Shown one piece after another: positions 1 to 8,883 of a stretch of 64,000 nucleotides of DNA (position 1 is its first letter; each line of letters opens with the position of its first letter). The notes below the pieces were generated by a model that ran no database searches, was not told the DNA's origin, and saw only the letters and a program-made list of their open reading frames with translations. The translations under genes and the position numbers were made by a program. This DNA is from Eubacteriaceae bacterium (lineage in GTDB: Bacteria; Bacillota; Clostridia; Lachnospirales; Lachnospiraceae). The stretch spans positions 558,001 to 622,000 of the forward strand of contig CAJTDQ010000001.1 in the NCBI GenBank assembly GCA_910574895.1. The letters are read 5' to 3'.

Positions 1-178
1 CCCTATGGTCTGATGATGCAGTAATATCTAAAAAAACAAGTTCGTCTGCACCTGCTTTATTATATGCCTTTGCGACCTCTACCGGGTCGCCTGCGTCTCT
101 CAAATTCACAAAATTAGTTCCTTTTACAACTCTGTTGTTATTTATATCCAAGCACGGAATAATTCTTTTCGTATGCAT
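1..178 (-). CDS. hisF: Imidazole glycerol phosphate synthase cyclase subunit, N-terminal part (runs off window)
   Basis: The reverse-strand translation starts [20 protein letters not shown] and continues with a segment containing [24 protein letters not shown]. This is the N-terminus of HisF, the (beta/alpha)8 cyclase that uses ammonia from HisH to make IGP and AICAR in histidine synthesis. The Asp of PCLD is the conserved catalytic residue at the first strand. Only about 59 codons are present; the rest lies beyond base 1. It sits about 50 bases downstream of hisH on the same strand, as expected for a his operon. Identification is firm from the N-terminal signature, although the gene is partial. 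Confidence 0.95.
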   Translation of the reverse strand, partial: MHTKRIIPCLDINNNRVVKGTNFVNLRDAGDPVEVAKAYNKAGADELVFLDITASSDHR

Positions 179-230
179 TTATTTCTCCAATCTCTACATA
201 ATCCAATCATATAAACATCTTTATTACTTA

Positions 231-836
231 TTAGATTCCAGCAAAATTTTTTAATATCTTAAGTCCTACATCTCCACTCTTCTCCGGGTGAAACTGACAT
301 GCAAATACATTATCCTTTTCAACAGATGCATGAATATCTGCCACATAATCTGTTTTTGCCTTTACGATCTGTTCTTCCCTTGCCTTTAAGTAATAAGAAT
401 GAACAAAATAAACATAAGACTGCTCATCAATCCCCTCAAACAGTCTTCCGTTATTTACCAGCTCTAATGAATTCCATCCAATATGTGGAATCTTAAAACC
501 CGGCTTATCCGGAATTTTTACAATCTCTCCCGGTAATATTCCAAGTCCCTTCATTCCTGTTGTCTCGTCACTGCTTTCAAACAACAGCTGAAGCCCAAGA
601 CAAATCCCTAGAAACGGTGTCTTATTATCTACTACATCATAAATAGTGTTTACAAGATGATAATCTTTTAATTTCGTCATGGCGTCTCCAAATGAGCCCA
701 CTCCCGGAAGCACCACCTTATCTGCTGAAAGTATCTCATCTCTGTCTCTGGACAAAATTGTTTCCTCACCTAAAAACTGAAATGCTTTCTCCACACTCTT
801 TATATTTCCTGCATCATAATCTATTATTGCAATCAT
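231..836 (-). CDS. hisH: Imidazole glycerol phosphate synthase glutamine amidotransferase subunit
   Basis: This 201-residue protein is a class I glutamine amidotransferase domain that hydrolyses glutamine and channels ammonia to HisF. The nucleophile Cys79 lies in the elbow GICLGLQ, and His183 and Glu185 are in FHPEKSG, so the triad is complete. The N-terminus (MIAIIDYDAGNIKSVEKAF) is typical of HisH and the length is normal. Its ATG overlaps the stop codon of the preceding histidine kinase gene in an ATGA arrangement, so translation of hisH is probably coupled to the two-component system. It is followed by hisF. High confidence. Confidence 0.97.
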   Translation of the reverse strand: MIAIIDYDAGNIKSVEKAFQFLGEETILSRDRDEILSADKVVLPGVGSFGDAMTKLKDYHLVNTIYDVVDNKTPFLGICLGLQLLFESSDETTGMKGLGILPGEIVKIPDKPGFKIPHIGWNSLELVNNGRLFEGIDEQSYVYFVHSYYLKAREEQIVKAKTDYVADIHASVEKDNVFACQFHPEKSGDVGLKILKNFAGI

Positions 837-2332
837 TCACTCTGCCTTTCTTCTAAGTTATTGCAGTCTAACTCAAACCAAAACTCTACTCCATTCTCTT
901 TGTTGATTACTCCATACGACTTATTATGTCTGTCCATAATCGCCTTTACAATAGAAAGTCCAATACCATTTCCGCCATAAGCTCTGGTTCGTGCTTTATC
1001 TACTTTGTAGAATTTAATCCAGATATTTTCCAAATCCTGCTCGGGTATATTTTTTCCTGTGTTAAAAACTGCTACTCTTACTATACCATTTTTTCTGATA
1101 ATTTCTACTTTAATTATTTTATTTTCATCAACATGATTCAGCGCGTTACTTAAATAATTCGTAATTACCTCTTCTATCTGGAACTCATCTGCCCACACAA
1201 AAACCTCTTCATCACAGGTAAATTGTATTTTTACATCCTTCTGCTGTGCCTGAAGTTTCATAGAAGATATTACACCATAGATAACCGAAATAAGATTAAA
1301 CCTCTCCATATTTACGTGAGAATCTCCAAACTCTAATTGATTTAAAGTAAGAAGACTCTTAACCATTTTGTTCATCTTATTTGCCTCATCAATGATAACA
1401 TCACAATAATACTGCATATCTTCCGGGTTATCTGTTATCCCCTCCTGAAGACCTTCTGCATATCCCTGAATTAATGCAATCGGTGTTTTTAGTTCATGAG
1501 ATACATTGGAGATAAACTCTTTTCGCATCTCATCTACTTCTTCTTTTTTCTCAATGTCCTTCTGCAGTTCAATATTGGCGGATTTCAAATCGGAAATTGC
1601 CTTTTCCAATTTTTCTGACATGTCATTCATACTATTTCCAAGAATTCCTAATTCATCATTATGATGTCCCGTATATCTTGCCTCAAAATCCAACTCAGAC
1701 ATTTTTTTCGATATATCAGCCAACTGTAACAATGGTTTTGTATACCTACTGGTAACAATTAGTATAACGATCGTAGCAATAATAATTGCTATTATACCTA
1801 TCCATAAATAAAAATTGTTAGATATACTGATACTCTCCTTAAAACTTTCCACGGACATCCGCACGATTGATGAAACTCCATTGTCAAAAGTACTAAACAA
1901 CTCATAATACTTATCAGTAGACGATTTATCCACCGTGGAATGTATCTGATATCCTTCCCCGGACTCTATTAAAACAGTTTCTCCTCCCTGTTCTGTACTT
2001 CTGCCAAATATCATATCACGCCATATATCGGTAAGTTTCTGTCCCGCACCATATTCATAAATCGCATTTCCGCTCTCGTTTACAACAATCATTGTGACTC
2101 CGGAAGTTTCACATACACGATTTAATTTGTCAACACTGAATGGACTTGAAATCGTACTGTCATTTTTTACAATATCTCTTAAATTGTAATATACATTTTT
2201 AATTGATACCTGTTTCGTACTGCTGTAATACCGCTCCATAAAAAGGCTGCTGTATATTACCACAGAAGCCATAGATACTGTCATAATTGTAATAATAAGT
2301 GCTGCCATTTTATAGCGGATTGATTTTCTCAT
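833..2332 (-). CDS. Membrane sensor histidine kinase (HAMP-HisKA-HATPase)
   Basis: A 499-residue sensor kinase. A first membrane segment lies at about residues 8-30, followed by an extracytoplasmic sensor region to about 170, a second membrane segment at about 174-195 and a HAMP linker to about 248. A HisKA domain has phospho-acceptor His279 in the motif NVSHELKTP. The HATPase_c domain shows the N-box (NYLSNALNHV) and the G2 motif GGNGIGLSIVKAI. The partner regulator lies directly upstream with the stop and start almost abutting. The signal sensed cannot be read from the sequence. The gene ends in a 4-base overlap with hisH, an unusual link to histidine biosynthesis. Kinase assignment is secure; specificity is unknown. 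Confidence 0.95.
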   Translation of the reverse strand: MRKSIRYKMAALIITIMTVSMASVVIYSSLFMERYYSSTKQVSIKNVYYNLRDIVKNDSTISSPFSVDKLNRVCETSGVTMIVVNESGNAIYEYGAGQKLTDIWRDMIFGRSTEQGGETVLIESGEGYQIHSTVDKSSTDKYYELFSTFDNGVSSIVRMSVESFKESISISNNFYLWIGIIAIIIATIVILIVTSRYTKPLLQLADISKKMSELDFEARYTGHHNDELGILGNSMNDMSEKLEKAISDLKSANIELQKDIEKKEEVDEMRKEFISNVSHELKTPIALIQGYAEGLQEGITDNPEDMQYYCDVIIDEANKMNKMVKSLLTLNQLEFGDSHVNMERFNLISVIYGVISSMKLQAQQKDVKIQFTCDEEVFVWADEFQIEEVITNYLSNALNHVDENKIIKVEIIRKNGIVRVAVFNTGKNIPEQDLENIWIKFYKVDKARTRAYGGNGIGLSIVKAIMDRHNKSYGVINKENGVEFWFELDCNNLEERQSE

Positions 2333-3010
2333 TTAATTTACCTCGAACTTATATCCCATTCCCCAAATTGTCAAAATGTATTTTCCACATTCACCCAACT
2401 TGCTTCTCAACTTTTTCACATGAGTGTCTATAGTTCTGGCATCTCCAAAGTAATCATAATTCCAGACATTATTTAAAATATTTTCTCTGGATAATGCAAT
2501 TCCTTTGTTCTGAACAAAATAAGTCAGTAACTCAAACTCTTTGAAACTCAAATCTACGATTTCACCTTTAACCATTACAAGGTGTGCCGCTTTGTTAATT
2601 TCAATATCACCTGCCATCACAATTTCATTCTGATCAACATTGCTGGTTCTTCTAAGCAATGCATCCACTCTGGCTACAAGAATTCTTGGACTAAAAGGTT
2701 TTGAAATATATTCATCCACACCCAATTCAAAACCTAACAGTTCATCACTTTCTTCTCCTTTTGCAGTAAGCATAATGATAGGTACTTTTGAGACTTTTCT
2801 AATTTCACGACATACTTCCCATCCGTCCATTTTTGGCATCATTACGTCTAAGATAATCAAATCAAAATCATTATGTTCCACAAACAAATCAATTGCTTCT
2901 TCACCATTCTCCGCCTCAATTACTTTATACTGTTTTCTTGTCAGAAAATCTTTTACCAGCTTTCTCATTCTATCTTCATCATCTACTACTAAAATTTTCA
3001 ATTCCGGCAT
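2333..3010 (-). CDS. OmpR/PhoB-family response regulator
   Basis: A 225-residue response regulator. The receiver domain (about 1-120) has the acidic pocket VVDDED, phospho-acceptor Asp55 (LIILDVMMP), the switch residue in MLTAKGEE and Lys in the SKPFSP motif. The C-terminal part (about 130-225) is a winged-helix Trans_reg_C domain with the typical ending DTHVKKLRSKLG...GYKFEV. It pairs with the kinase that follows on the same transcript. A good AGGAGG site precedes the ATG, with a consensus-like promoter and a palindrome further upstream. Targets are unknown. Confidence 0.96.
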   Translation of the reverse strand: MPELKILVVDDEDRMRKLVKDFLTRKQYKVIEAENGEEAIDLFVEHNDFDLIILDVMMPKMDGWEVCREIRKVSKVPIIMLTAKGEESDELLGFELGVDEYISKPFSPRILVARVDALLRRTSNVDQNEIVMAGDIEINKAAHLVMVKGEIVDLSFKEFELLTYFVQNKGIALSRENILNNVWNYDYFGDARTIDTHVKKLRSKLGECGKYILTIWGMGYKFEVN

Positions 3011-3036
3011 AAGAACCTCCTCGTTTACTAAAATCT

Positions 3037-3065
3037 ATTATATTTTATTTATTATAATTTAACAA
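3037..3065 (-). promoter_or_regulatory. Sigma-A type promoter of the two-component/his operon
   Basis: On the minus strand a -35-like TTGTTA (3065-3060) and a perfect -10 TATAAT (3042-3037) are separated by exactly 17 bases. They lie just upstream of the ribosome binding site of the response regulator. This is seen in the sequence; activity is inferred. Confidence 0.65.
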
Positions 3066-3082
3066 TAAGATGTGTAGATTTC

Positions 3083-3100
3083 ATGAACAAGTATGTTCAT
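3083..3100. promoter_or_regulatory. Palindrome upstream of the response regulator promoter
   Basis: The inverted repeat ATGAACA-AGTA-TGTTCAT is perfect (7-base arms, 4-base spacer). It lies about 18 bases upstream of the -35 of the operon promoter. This is a plausible activator or autoregulation site; the binding protein is unknown. Confidence 0.4.
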
Positions 3101-3129
3101 TCAAAAAAGTATTACACGAAATATCACAC

Positions 3130-3162
3130 AAAGAAAAAGAACCCCTTTAATCAAAGGAGTTC
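3130..3162 (-). terminator. Rho-independent terminator of ssrA
   Basis: On the minus strand the hairpin GAACTCCTTTGATTAAAGGGGTTC (arms at 3139-3162) is followed by a run of five T, directly after the 3' end of the tmRNA. Confidence 0.85.
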
Positions 3163-3167
3163 AAGAG

Positions 3168-3504
3168 TGGACTAGATGGGAGTCGAACCCATGTCCAAAA
3201 ACCCTTCCACTGTTCTTCTACTATCATAGTCCGTTCTTTCACATTCCCTCAGAATAACGGAAACGAACATCCTTTATTCCTTGGTAGCTTCATATTGCTT
3301 CTACATACGCAAAGCTTTGTATATAGAGTTCCCTACGAAAGTCGATGCCAGCGAACAAGCTGTAGGAGACTTATTCGTGACAGCTGCAACTAGGCAGCGT
3401 AAGCTAAATTATCTTCAGCGTTTAATTTTAATTTTGTGATTTAACGCATCACCTGCGGATAGCTTCACCAGATTCCAAGTCCCTGTCGAAACCAGTACTA
3501 GCCC
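3168..3504 (-). ncRNA. ssrA: Transfer-messenger RNA (tmRNA)
   Basis: The 5' end GGGCTAG (3504-3498) pairs with CTAGTCC near the 3' end (3175-3169), with one G-U pair, forming the tRNA-like acceptor stem. The T-arm GGTTCGACTCC and the 5' D-loop-like segment GGTTTCGACAGGGA are diagnostic. CCA is not encoded. The tag reading frame at 3419-3390 gives A-E-D-N-L-A-Y-A-A followed by TAG, using GCT as the resume codon and preceded by TTAAAC as in other clostridial tmRNAs. The tag ends AYAA rather than the more common ALAA or VLAA. It rescues stalled ribosomes and marks products for proteolysis. Length 337 nt. A promoter and a terminator flank it. Confidence 0.97.
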
Positions 3505-3530
3505 TTACTGGATTTAATTATGTAAACAGT

Positions 3531-3559
3531 ATATTAAACCTTTTAAATAAAAAAGTCAA
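3531..3559 (-). promoter_or_regulatory. Promoter of ssrA
   Basis: On the minus strand the -35 TTGACT (3559-3554) and -10 TAATAT (3536-3531) are separated by 17 bases and lie about 25-30 bases upstream of the mature tmRNA 5' end. Confidence 0.65.
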
Positions 3560-3626
3560 CAATGTTTTCGTAATTTTTTTCACATAAAATGCATACAATA
3601 TATTATATGCTGGAAAGGAGCCTTAC

Positions 3627-4127
3627 ATGTCAAAAAATTATAATAAATTTGTCTTATTTGGTATTATTTTTACATTTATTCTCGGAACACTTCTCCACTT
3701 TGTTTATGAATGGTCAGGTTCTAATGTAATTGTAGGAATTTTTTCTCCCGTGAATGAGAGTGTTTGGGAACATCTGAAACTTTTATATTTTCCAATGAGC
3801 CTCTGGCTTCTTTTAGGATACTCCAAATTCGGAAAAAACAACTGCAATTATCTTTTTTCTGCCATTATAGGATTTCTATGTGGAGCTGTTTCCATTCCAC
3901 TGCTATTTTACCTATATACATTTTTCACTCAAAAAAGTATTCTCATAGTTGATATTATAATTTTTATCATCGGAATATGCATCAGTTTTCTTGTCATGGC
4001 TTTTATCTATAAAAACTACGCATTTCGATGCAGACCTGTAAAATTACTATTAATATGGGAACTGATATTTGTATTATTTGTTATATTTACAATTTTCCCA
4101 CCAGACTTTTTCCTTTTCAAATCCTAA
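3627..4127 (+). CDS. Small polytopic membrane protein (DUF6512-like)
   Basis: A 166-residue hydrophobic protein with about five predicted membrane helices. A conserved-looking motif near the start reads HFVYEWSG...FSPVNESVWEHLKL. I associate this with a family of small uncharacterised Firmicutes membrane proteins (DUF6512, from memory). The ATG follows a good AAGGAG site. It is monocistronic, on the plus strand between ssrA and the convergent MFS transporter. No catalytic motif is visible, so no function is assigned. Coding status is well supported by the ribosome binding site, hydrophobic periodicity and length. Confidence 0.8.
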   Translation: MSKNYNKFVLFGIIFTFILGTLLHFVYEWSGSNVIVGIFSPVNESVWEHLKLLYFPMSLWLLLGYSKFGKNNCNYLFSAIIGFLCGAVSIPLLFYLYTFFTQKSILIVDIIIFIIGICISFLVMAFIYKNYAFRCRPVKLLLIWELIFVLFVIFTIFPPDFFLFKS

Positions 4128-4162
4128 TCGCATATTATTAAAAAATGAGTGTAGTTCATAAC

Positions 4163-4246
4163 AAAAAAGGAACTTTTTTGAAGCACCCTCCAAATGTTAG
4201 ACAATAAGCTAATCTTTGGAGATACACTTCATTTAAAGTCCCTTTT
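4163..4246. terminator. Long two-stage palindrome between convergent genes, probably a bidirectional terminator
   Basis: The outer arms (about 4163-4182 and 4227-4246) begin AAAAAAGG and end CCTTTTT. The inner arms CTCCAAATGTTAG (4188-4200) and CTAATCTTTGGAG (4209-4221) also pair. Together they form an imperfect hairpin of about 84 nt with A and T tracts at both ends. Its position between converging genes fits termination in both directions; a small inverted-repeat element is an alternative. Confidence 0.55.
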
Positions 4247-4317
4247 TATATAAATATAAAGTTTAATCTTTACTTCTTCTATTGTGAATATTCAGACTTA
4301 TTTCAGTCTGTTCTACA

Positions 4318-5679
4318 CTATTTATCTGCTTTCGCCTTCTTTGCCTCTAATGCTTTATCTGTAGGTCTTACCATTAACAGACAGATTAACATTGCTACAA
4401 TATAAAGTGCGATTGTTGCATATAATACATATTGATATCCTGTTGGATTTACTACTATTTGTTCTCCATGACTCATGATTGTCTTTGGTTCGCCAAAATG
4501 CTCTACAATCCAGTTAGCAAGCTGATTTCCCGTAAGTCCGGCAAATCCCCATGCTGACAATGTAATACCATGAATAGCACTGATACTTCCCATTCCGTAA
4601 TGGTCAGATAACAATGTCGGTACATTCGAAAATCCACCGCCATATCCTGCATTGACTACAAAAATCAACGCAAGTACAAGTACAACAAGGAACATATTTC
4701 CTTCACCATTCTTTATACCGCCTGTTAACATTACTGCAGCTGTAAATATAATAGAAAGTGCAAATATAATTTTATAGATTGTATTTCTATCTTTCATCTT
4801 GTCTGCCCATGCAGAAAATCCAAGACGTCCACCAGCATTAAACACTGCAGAAACTGTAGAAATAACACCTACAATACCGGCAAGTCCAATACACTTCACA
4901 ATCATTTTTTCTTGTGAAATCAAAGCAAGTCCACAAGTAATGTTAATATAAAACATTAACCATATACCAACATAATTTGAAATGGGCTTTGTCTTAATCA
5001 CTGAAAGAATACTCTGTTTCTCCTCTTTATTCTGTGGTTCATGCCATCCTTCCGGTTTCTTTAACAACAGATGACCTACGAACATCATAACAAAATATAC
5101 CGCAGCCAGAATCCAGAACATTTTAAAGATTCCGCCTTTTCCCAAGTTGTCAAGAAGGCTCTGCATAATCGGACTTGCGATTGCTTTCGCCGCACCAAAT
5201 CCTGCTACTGCAAGACCTGTTGCAAGACCTTTTCTATCTTCAAACCAAAGCATTAATGTCTTTACCGGTGACAGGTATCCTGTACCCAAACCGATACCCA
5301 TAATAAAACCATAACATATGTAAATTCCGATTAATGCAATCATACTGCCTTTATGTGCACCACCGTAATAAATGAAAAAGCCTGTACCAGCCATACCACA
5401 CGCAAAGCATATCGTCGCGATAAGAGATGACTTATGAATATCTTTTTCTACAACATTTCCAAGAAAAGCAGCTGACATGCCTAAGAAAAAGATTGCAAAA
5501 CTGAATGCCCATTCTGTAGCACCTTTTGAAAAGCCAATATAATCTGCTATTTCCTGACTGAAAATTGACCAGCAATAAACTGTACCAATACTACAATGTA
5601 ATAACAATGCCGGGATTGCTGCCCTAATCCACTTATTAGAACGCCAGCCCTTTTGTGTTTTCACATTTTCCGTGTTCAT
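4318..5679 (-). CDS. OFA-family major facilitator transporter (oxalate/formate antiporter-like)
   Basis: A 12-helix MFS permease of about 453 residues. The N-terminal segment AAIPALLLHCSIGTVYCWSI and the loop GTGYLSPVKTLMLWFEDRKG are typical of the oxalate:formate antiporter (OFA) group. It probably exchanges small organic anions across the membrane, but the substrate is not determined by sequence. I chose the ATG at 5679 (MNTENVK) because AGGAGG lies 7 bases upstream; the longer reading frame to 5712 lacks such a site. It lies about 100 bases downstream of a histidine kinase on the same strand, so it may be a target of that two-component system. Confidence 0.88.
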   Translation of the reverse strand: MNTENVKTQKGWRSNKWIRAAIPALLLHCSIGTVYCWSIFSQEIADYIGFSKGATEWAFSFAIFFLGMSAAFLGNVVEKDIHKSSLIATICFACGMAGTGFFIYYGGAHKGSMIALIGIYICYGFIMGIGLGTGYLSPVKTLMLWFEDRKGLATGLAVAGFGAAKAIASPIMQSLLDNLGKGGIFKMFWILAAVYFVMMFVGHLLLKKPEGWHEPQNKEEKQSILSVIKTKPISNYVGIWLMFYINITCGLALISQEKMIVKCIGLAGIVGVISTVSAVFNAGGRLGFSAWADKMKDRNTIYKIIFALSIIFTAAVMLTGGIKNGEGNMFLVVLVLALIFVVNAGYGGGFSNVPTLLSDHYGMGSISAIHGITLSAWGFAGLTGNQLANWIVEHFGEPKTIMSHGEQIVVNPTGYQYVLYATIALYIVAMLICLLMVRPTDKALEAKKAKADK

Positions 5680-5776
5680 AATATTTCCTCCTACTGTATC
5701 CTCAATAAACACCTATGTTTTAAATTTAAACATAGGTGTCCAAACATTCCAATTATATCGCTTATTTCGACAATAT

Positions 5777-7225
5777 TCAACCCTGTGAATCTGTTTTTTG
5801 CACTTTCGGAAGTTCTATATAGAATATAACTCCATTCTCTTTGTTTTCAAAACCATATTTTCCATTATGCATTTCCACTATGCATTTCACTAAATGAAGT
5901 CCTAAACCGCTTCCTTTCTGTCCATTTAAATTAGCGTCATTCCCCTGATAAAACATATCCCAGATATTATCTTTTTTCCTTTCATCAATCGGCGTGCCGT
6001 CATTTTCTACTTCCACACGAATAGACTTTTCAAAAGATAAAAGTCTGACATAAATATTTCCATTACGTTTACAGTGCTTTATTGCATTTGTAATATAATT
6101 GCTTACAGCCTGCGTGAAAAACTTTTCATTGACCTGAGCGATACATTCCTTTGGATACTCTTCATGTATCGTAAGATTATTTATTTCCAGTAGTTTGTCA
6201 TAATCCCTGCATGTAAACTCAACCAATTCAATAATATCAGAATAAGATACTTTCAGATTTTCCTCATCATTTTGTATCGAATAAATAATAATCATATCAT
6301 TAATCATTTGTGACATATGCTCTGTCTCTTCGATAATTGACTGGTAATATTCCTTTTTCTTATTTTCATCCTGCAAAATTTCTAACATTTCGACCTGATT
6401 CGAGATAATTGCCAGAGGCGTTTTCATTTCATGGGAAACATTATTTACAAACTGTCTCCTTAAATTTTCTGCATTTGTCTTTCTTCGAATTTCCTCTTCC
6501 AAACTTGCAATCTGTTCCCTGATTTTAACCATCATCTTATTAATACTTTGAGCCAGCCCCGATAACTCAAGGAACTCCTGCTCTTCACTGATATTAAGAT
6601 TATAATTATTATTTACAGCCTCTCTCGTATTGGCTTCTATTTGTTTTATCGGCTTGCAGATCATATTGGAAATAATAATTGATACAATAATTCCTACAAT
6701 TGCAACTAATATTATTATCATTCCGAAAAACAGTGTGTAATATGAAAAATGTATTTTCATATTTGTCTTTAATTCATAAATGCACACATAATACTTATGA
6801 CCATTTTGAGATATAATTCCTCTTCCTGAAATTTTTCCCTGACCATTCCGCATCTTTAACTCGTTTTCCTTATACCGATCCACTTTGTCGACAACTTGAT
6901 TTTTAATTTTTGCAGCAAGTACTTTTTTATTCTTCTGCTTTTTTGTTGTAACATGTATCAGTTCAAAATTTTCATCACAAATAATAAACCTTAATTTCTG
7001 TTCTTCAAAAGAGATAATACCTTTATCCTTATATGAAACCTGACGAATATCCTGCTCTGACAAATAGTTAAAGGCTCTCTTGATAACATGCATCTTTCTA
7101 TTAAAATAATAATCTTCCGAAAATGCATTAAACGCCACAAACATAATTCCCAAAATAATAAAAATCATCAATGTCTGCATGATAATCATTTTACTTTTAA
7201 TTGTCTTAAACATTTTAAATCTCAA
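5777..7225 (-). CDS. Membrane sensor histidine kinase (second two-component system)
   Basis: A sensor kinase of 482 residues from a TTG start, or 478 from the ATG at 7213. Two membrane segments (about 12-32 and 165-190) enclose a basic extracytoplasmic sensor of about 130 residues. HAMP, HisKA (NNVSHEMKTPLAI, His265 in TTG numbering) and HATPase_c (N-box NYITNAIKH, G2 motif GSGLGLHLVKCI) follow. TTG at 7225 has TAGGA 7 bases upstream and overlaps the regulator gene by 11 bases. The ATG at 7213, just after the regulator stop, is the alternative. It forms an operon with trxB and the regulator upstream. The signal is unknown. Confidence 0.93.
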   Translation of the reverse strand: MRFKMFKTIKSKMIIMQTLMIFIILGIMFVAFNAFSEDYYFNRKMHVIKRAFNYLSEQDIRQVSYKDKGIISFEEQKLRFIICDENFELIHVTTKKQKNKKVLAAKIKNQVVDKVDRYKENELKMRNGQGKISGRGIISQNGHKYYVCIYELKTNMKIHFSYYTLFFGMIIILVAIVGIIVSIIISNMICKPIKQIEANTREAVNNNYNLNISEEQEFLELSGLAQSINKMMVKIREQIASLEEEIRRKTNAENLRRQFVNNVSHEMKTPLAIISNQVEMLEILQDENKKKEYYQSIIEETEHMSQMINDMIIIYSIQNDEENLKVSYSDIIELVEFTCRDYDKLLEINNLTIHEEYPKECIAQVNEKFFTQAVSNYITNAIKHCKRNGNIYVRLLSFEKSIRVEVENDGTPIDERKKDNIWDMFYQGNDANLNGQKGSGLGLHLVKCIVEMHNGKYGFENKENGVIFYIELPKVQKTDSQG

Positions 7226-7904
7226 ATATGTATCCTACACCATATATTGATTTAATATATGGACATTCCTCTCCTAGTTTTATTCGAATCTGCTTGATAA
7301 TTGTATCGACAGTTCTATAAGTTCCGTCATAATCAGATCCCCAGACAGCGTCCAGTATCTGCTCACGCTTTAGTGTGACATTCTGATTCTGTATAAAGAA
7401 TCTTAATAAATCAAACTCTTTTGGTGTTGTAATAATATAATCATCATCAACATAGATTTTTCTTGCCTTACAGTCAAGTCTTAGTCTGCCTGCCACAAGT
7501 TCCTCTGCGTCATCTTCTTCCCTTTGTGTACGTTTTAGTACTGCCTCTACTCTTGCCTTTAATACTGCCAGCATAAAAGGTTTCTTAATATAATCATCAA
7601 CACCATTTCCAAAACTTTTAATCTGCTCATAATCTCCTGATTTTGCTGTCATCATAATTACTGGTATATCTGAAATCTCTCTAATCTTTTTTAATACATA
7701 TTGTCCATCATAAATTGGCAGCATAATATCAAGAAGAACCAAGTCTATTTCATTCATTTGATCCTCAATCTCGCGGACTGCCTCTTCACCATCCTTTGCC
7801 TCGATAATATTGTAATCGTACAACTTCAAAAAATCAGCGACAGTTGTCCGCAATTTTTCCTCATCTTCAACGATTAAAATTTTTTTCCTGATATCTTTTT
7901 TCAT
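7215..7904 (-). CDS. OmpR/PhoB-family response regulator (second two-component system)
   Basis: A 229-residue regulator. The receiver domain has VEDEE, phospho-acceptor Asp59 (LVLLDIMLP), MMTAKS and KKPF. A C-terminal winged-helix domain ends RTVDTIIKQIRIKLG...GVGYIFEI. Its AGGAGG site overlaps the stop codon of trxB (10-base gap), so the two are very likely co-transcribed and translationally coupled. The cognate kinase follows. The linkage to thioredoxin genes suggests a role in redox or thiol stress, which is inference only. Confidence 0.95.
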   Translation of the reverse strand: MKKDIRKKILIVEDEEKLRTTVADFLKLYDYNIIEAKDGEEAVREIEDQMNEIDLVLLDIMLPIYDGQYVLKKIREISDIPVIMMTAKSGDYEQIKSFGNGVDDYIKKPFMLAVLKARVEAVLKRTQREEDDAEELVAGRLRLDCKARKIYVDDDYIITTPKEFDLLRFFIQNQNVTLKREQILDAVWGSDYDGTYRTVDTIIKQIRIKLGEECPYIKSIYGVGYIFEI

Positions 7905-7913
7905 GAATTCCTC

Positions 7914-8837
7914 CTATGACTTGGTATTAATATACGAACAGGCTCCAAGTGCTGCAACTGCTCCGTCTGATGTAGCTGTCGTAAGCTGTCTTATCGATTT
8001 GGTTCTACAGTCCCCTGCTGCATATACTCCCTCGCAGTTTGTTTTGCAGTCTTCTCCTGCTGCAATATATCCATACTCATCTAATTCCACAACGTTAGAG
8101 AAAACATCATTGTCCGGCACCTGACCTACAGCAATAAATAAACCGTTAATAGATATTTTTTCAGACTTGTCTCCATCTTTTTCTTTTACGATTATGGATT
8201 CCAAAGTCTCTTTTCCCTGAATCTCCTCTACAACACGATTTAACAAGAAAACTACATTTTCTTTTGCCCTAAGGGACTCTTCCAATTGTTTTTCTCCTCT
8301 GAACGTTTCTCTTCTGTGAATAATATAAACTTTATTACAATAATCAGACAAAAACAGTGCATCCTCTAAAGCAGTGTTTCCACCGCCCACAACCGCAACA
8401 TCCCTGTTTCTAAAAAACATACCATCACATGTAGCACAATAAGATACTCCCTTACCTGTTAGTTCTATTTCTCCGGGAACATTTAGAGTTCTGTTTCTCG
8501 CTCCGGTTGCAATAATAACTGATTCAGCCTTATATGAATTATCATTCACCGTAACTTCTTTTGTATCACCACAATCTTTAATCTCTGTTACTTTCCCACT
8601 CAGATATTCTGCCCCCAGTCCTTTTGCCTGATTATATAAATTGGTTGCAAAAGAAGCTCCGGATATCGTCTCAATTCCCGGATAGTTTTCTACCTGGGGT
8701 GTATTAATTATCTGTCCGCCATACATTTTTTCTTCGATTAACAGAATAGACTTTCCTGATCTTACTCCATAAATTGCAGCAGTCATTCCTGCAGCACCTG
8801 CTCCCACTATAATAATGTCATAATCTATTTTGTTCAT
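7914..8837 (-). CDS. trxB: Thioredoxin-disulfide reductase
   Basis: A 307-residue flavoprotein that reduces thioredoxin, normally with NADPH. The N-terminal FAD-binding motif is GAGAAGMTAAIYG. The redox pair is Cys134 and Cys137 in CATCDG. The NAD(P)H-binding motif is GGGNTALEDA, and the late FAD motif is YAAGDCR. Length and order of motifs are normal for the low-molecular-weight bacterial enzyme. It lies between trxA upstream and a two-component system downstream on the same strand. Assignment is firm. Confidence 0.96.
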   Translation of the reverse strand: MNKIDYDIIIVGAGAAGMTAAIYGVRSGKSILLIEEKMYGGQIINTPQVENYPGIETISGASFATNLYNQAKGLGAEYLSGKVTEIKDCGDTKEVTVNDNSYKAESVIIATGARNRTLNVPGEIELTGKGVSYCATCDGMFFRNRDVAVVGGGNTALEDALFLSDYCNKVYIIHRRETFRGEKQLEESLRAKENVVFLLNRVVEEIQGKETLESIIVKEKDGDKSEKISINGLFIAVGQVPDNDVFSNVVELDEYGYIAAGEDCKTNCEGVYAAGDCRTKSIRQLTTATSDGAVAALGACSYINTKS

Positions 8838-8883
8838 ACGCTCTCCTTAATTACTATAGTCAAAAAATTTGATATAAATATAA

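Noticed and set aside
3376-3430. Alternative tmRNA tag in the same frame starting further upstream at an AAA codon (K-L-N-A-E-D...)
   Set aside because: The TTAAAC-GCT context matches the resume site seen in other clostridial tmRNAs, so the shorter tag is preferred.
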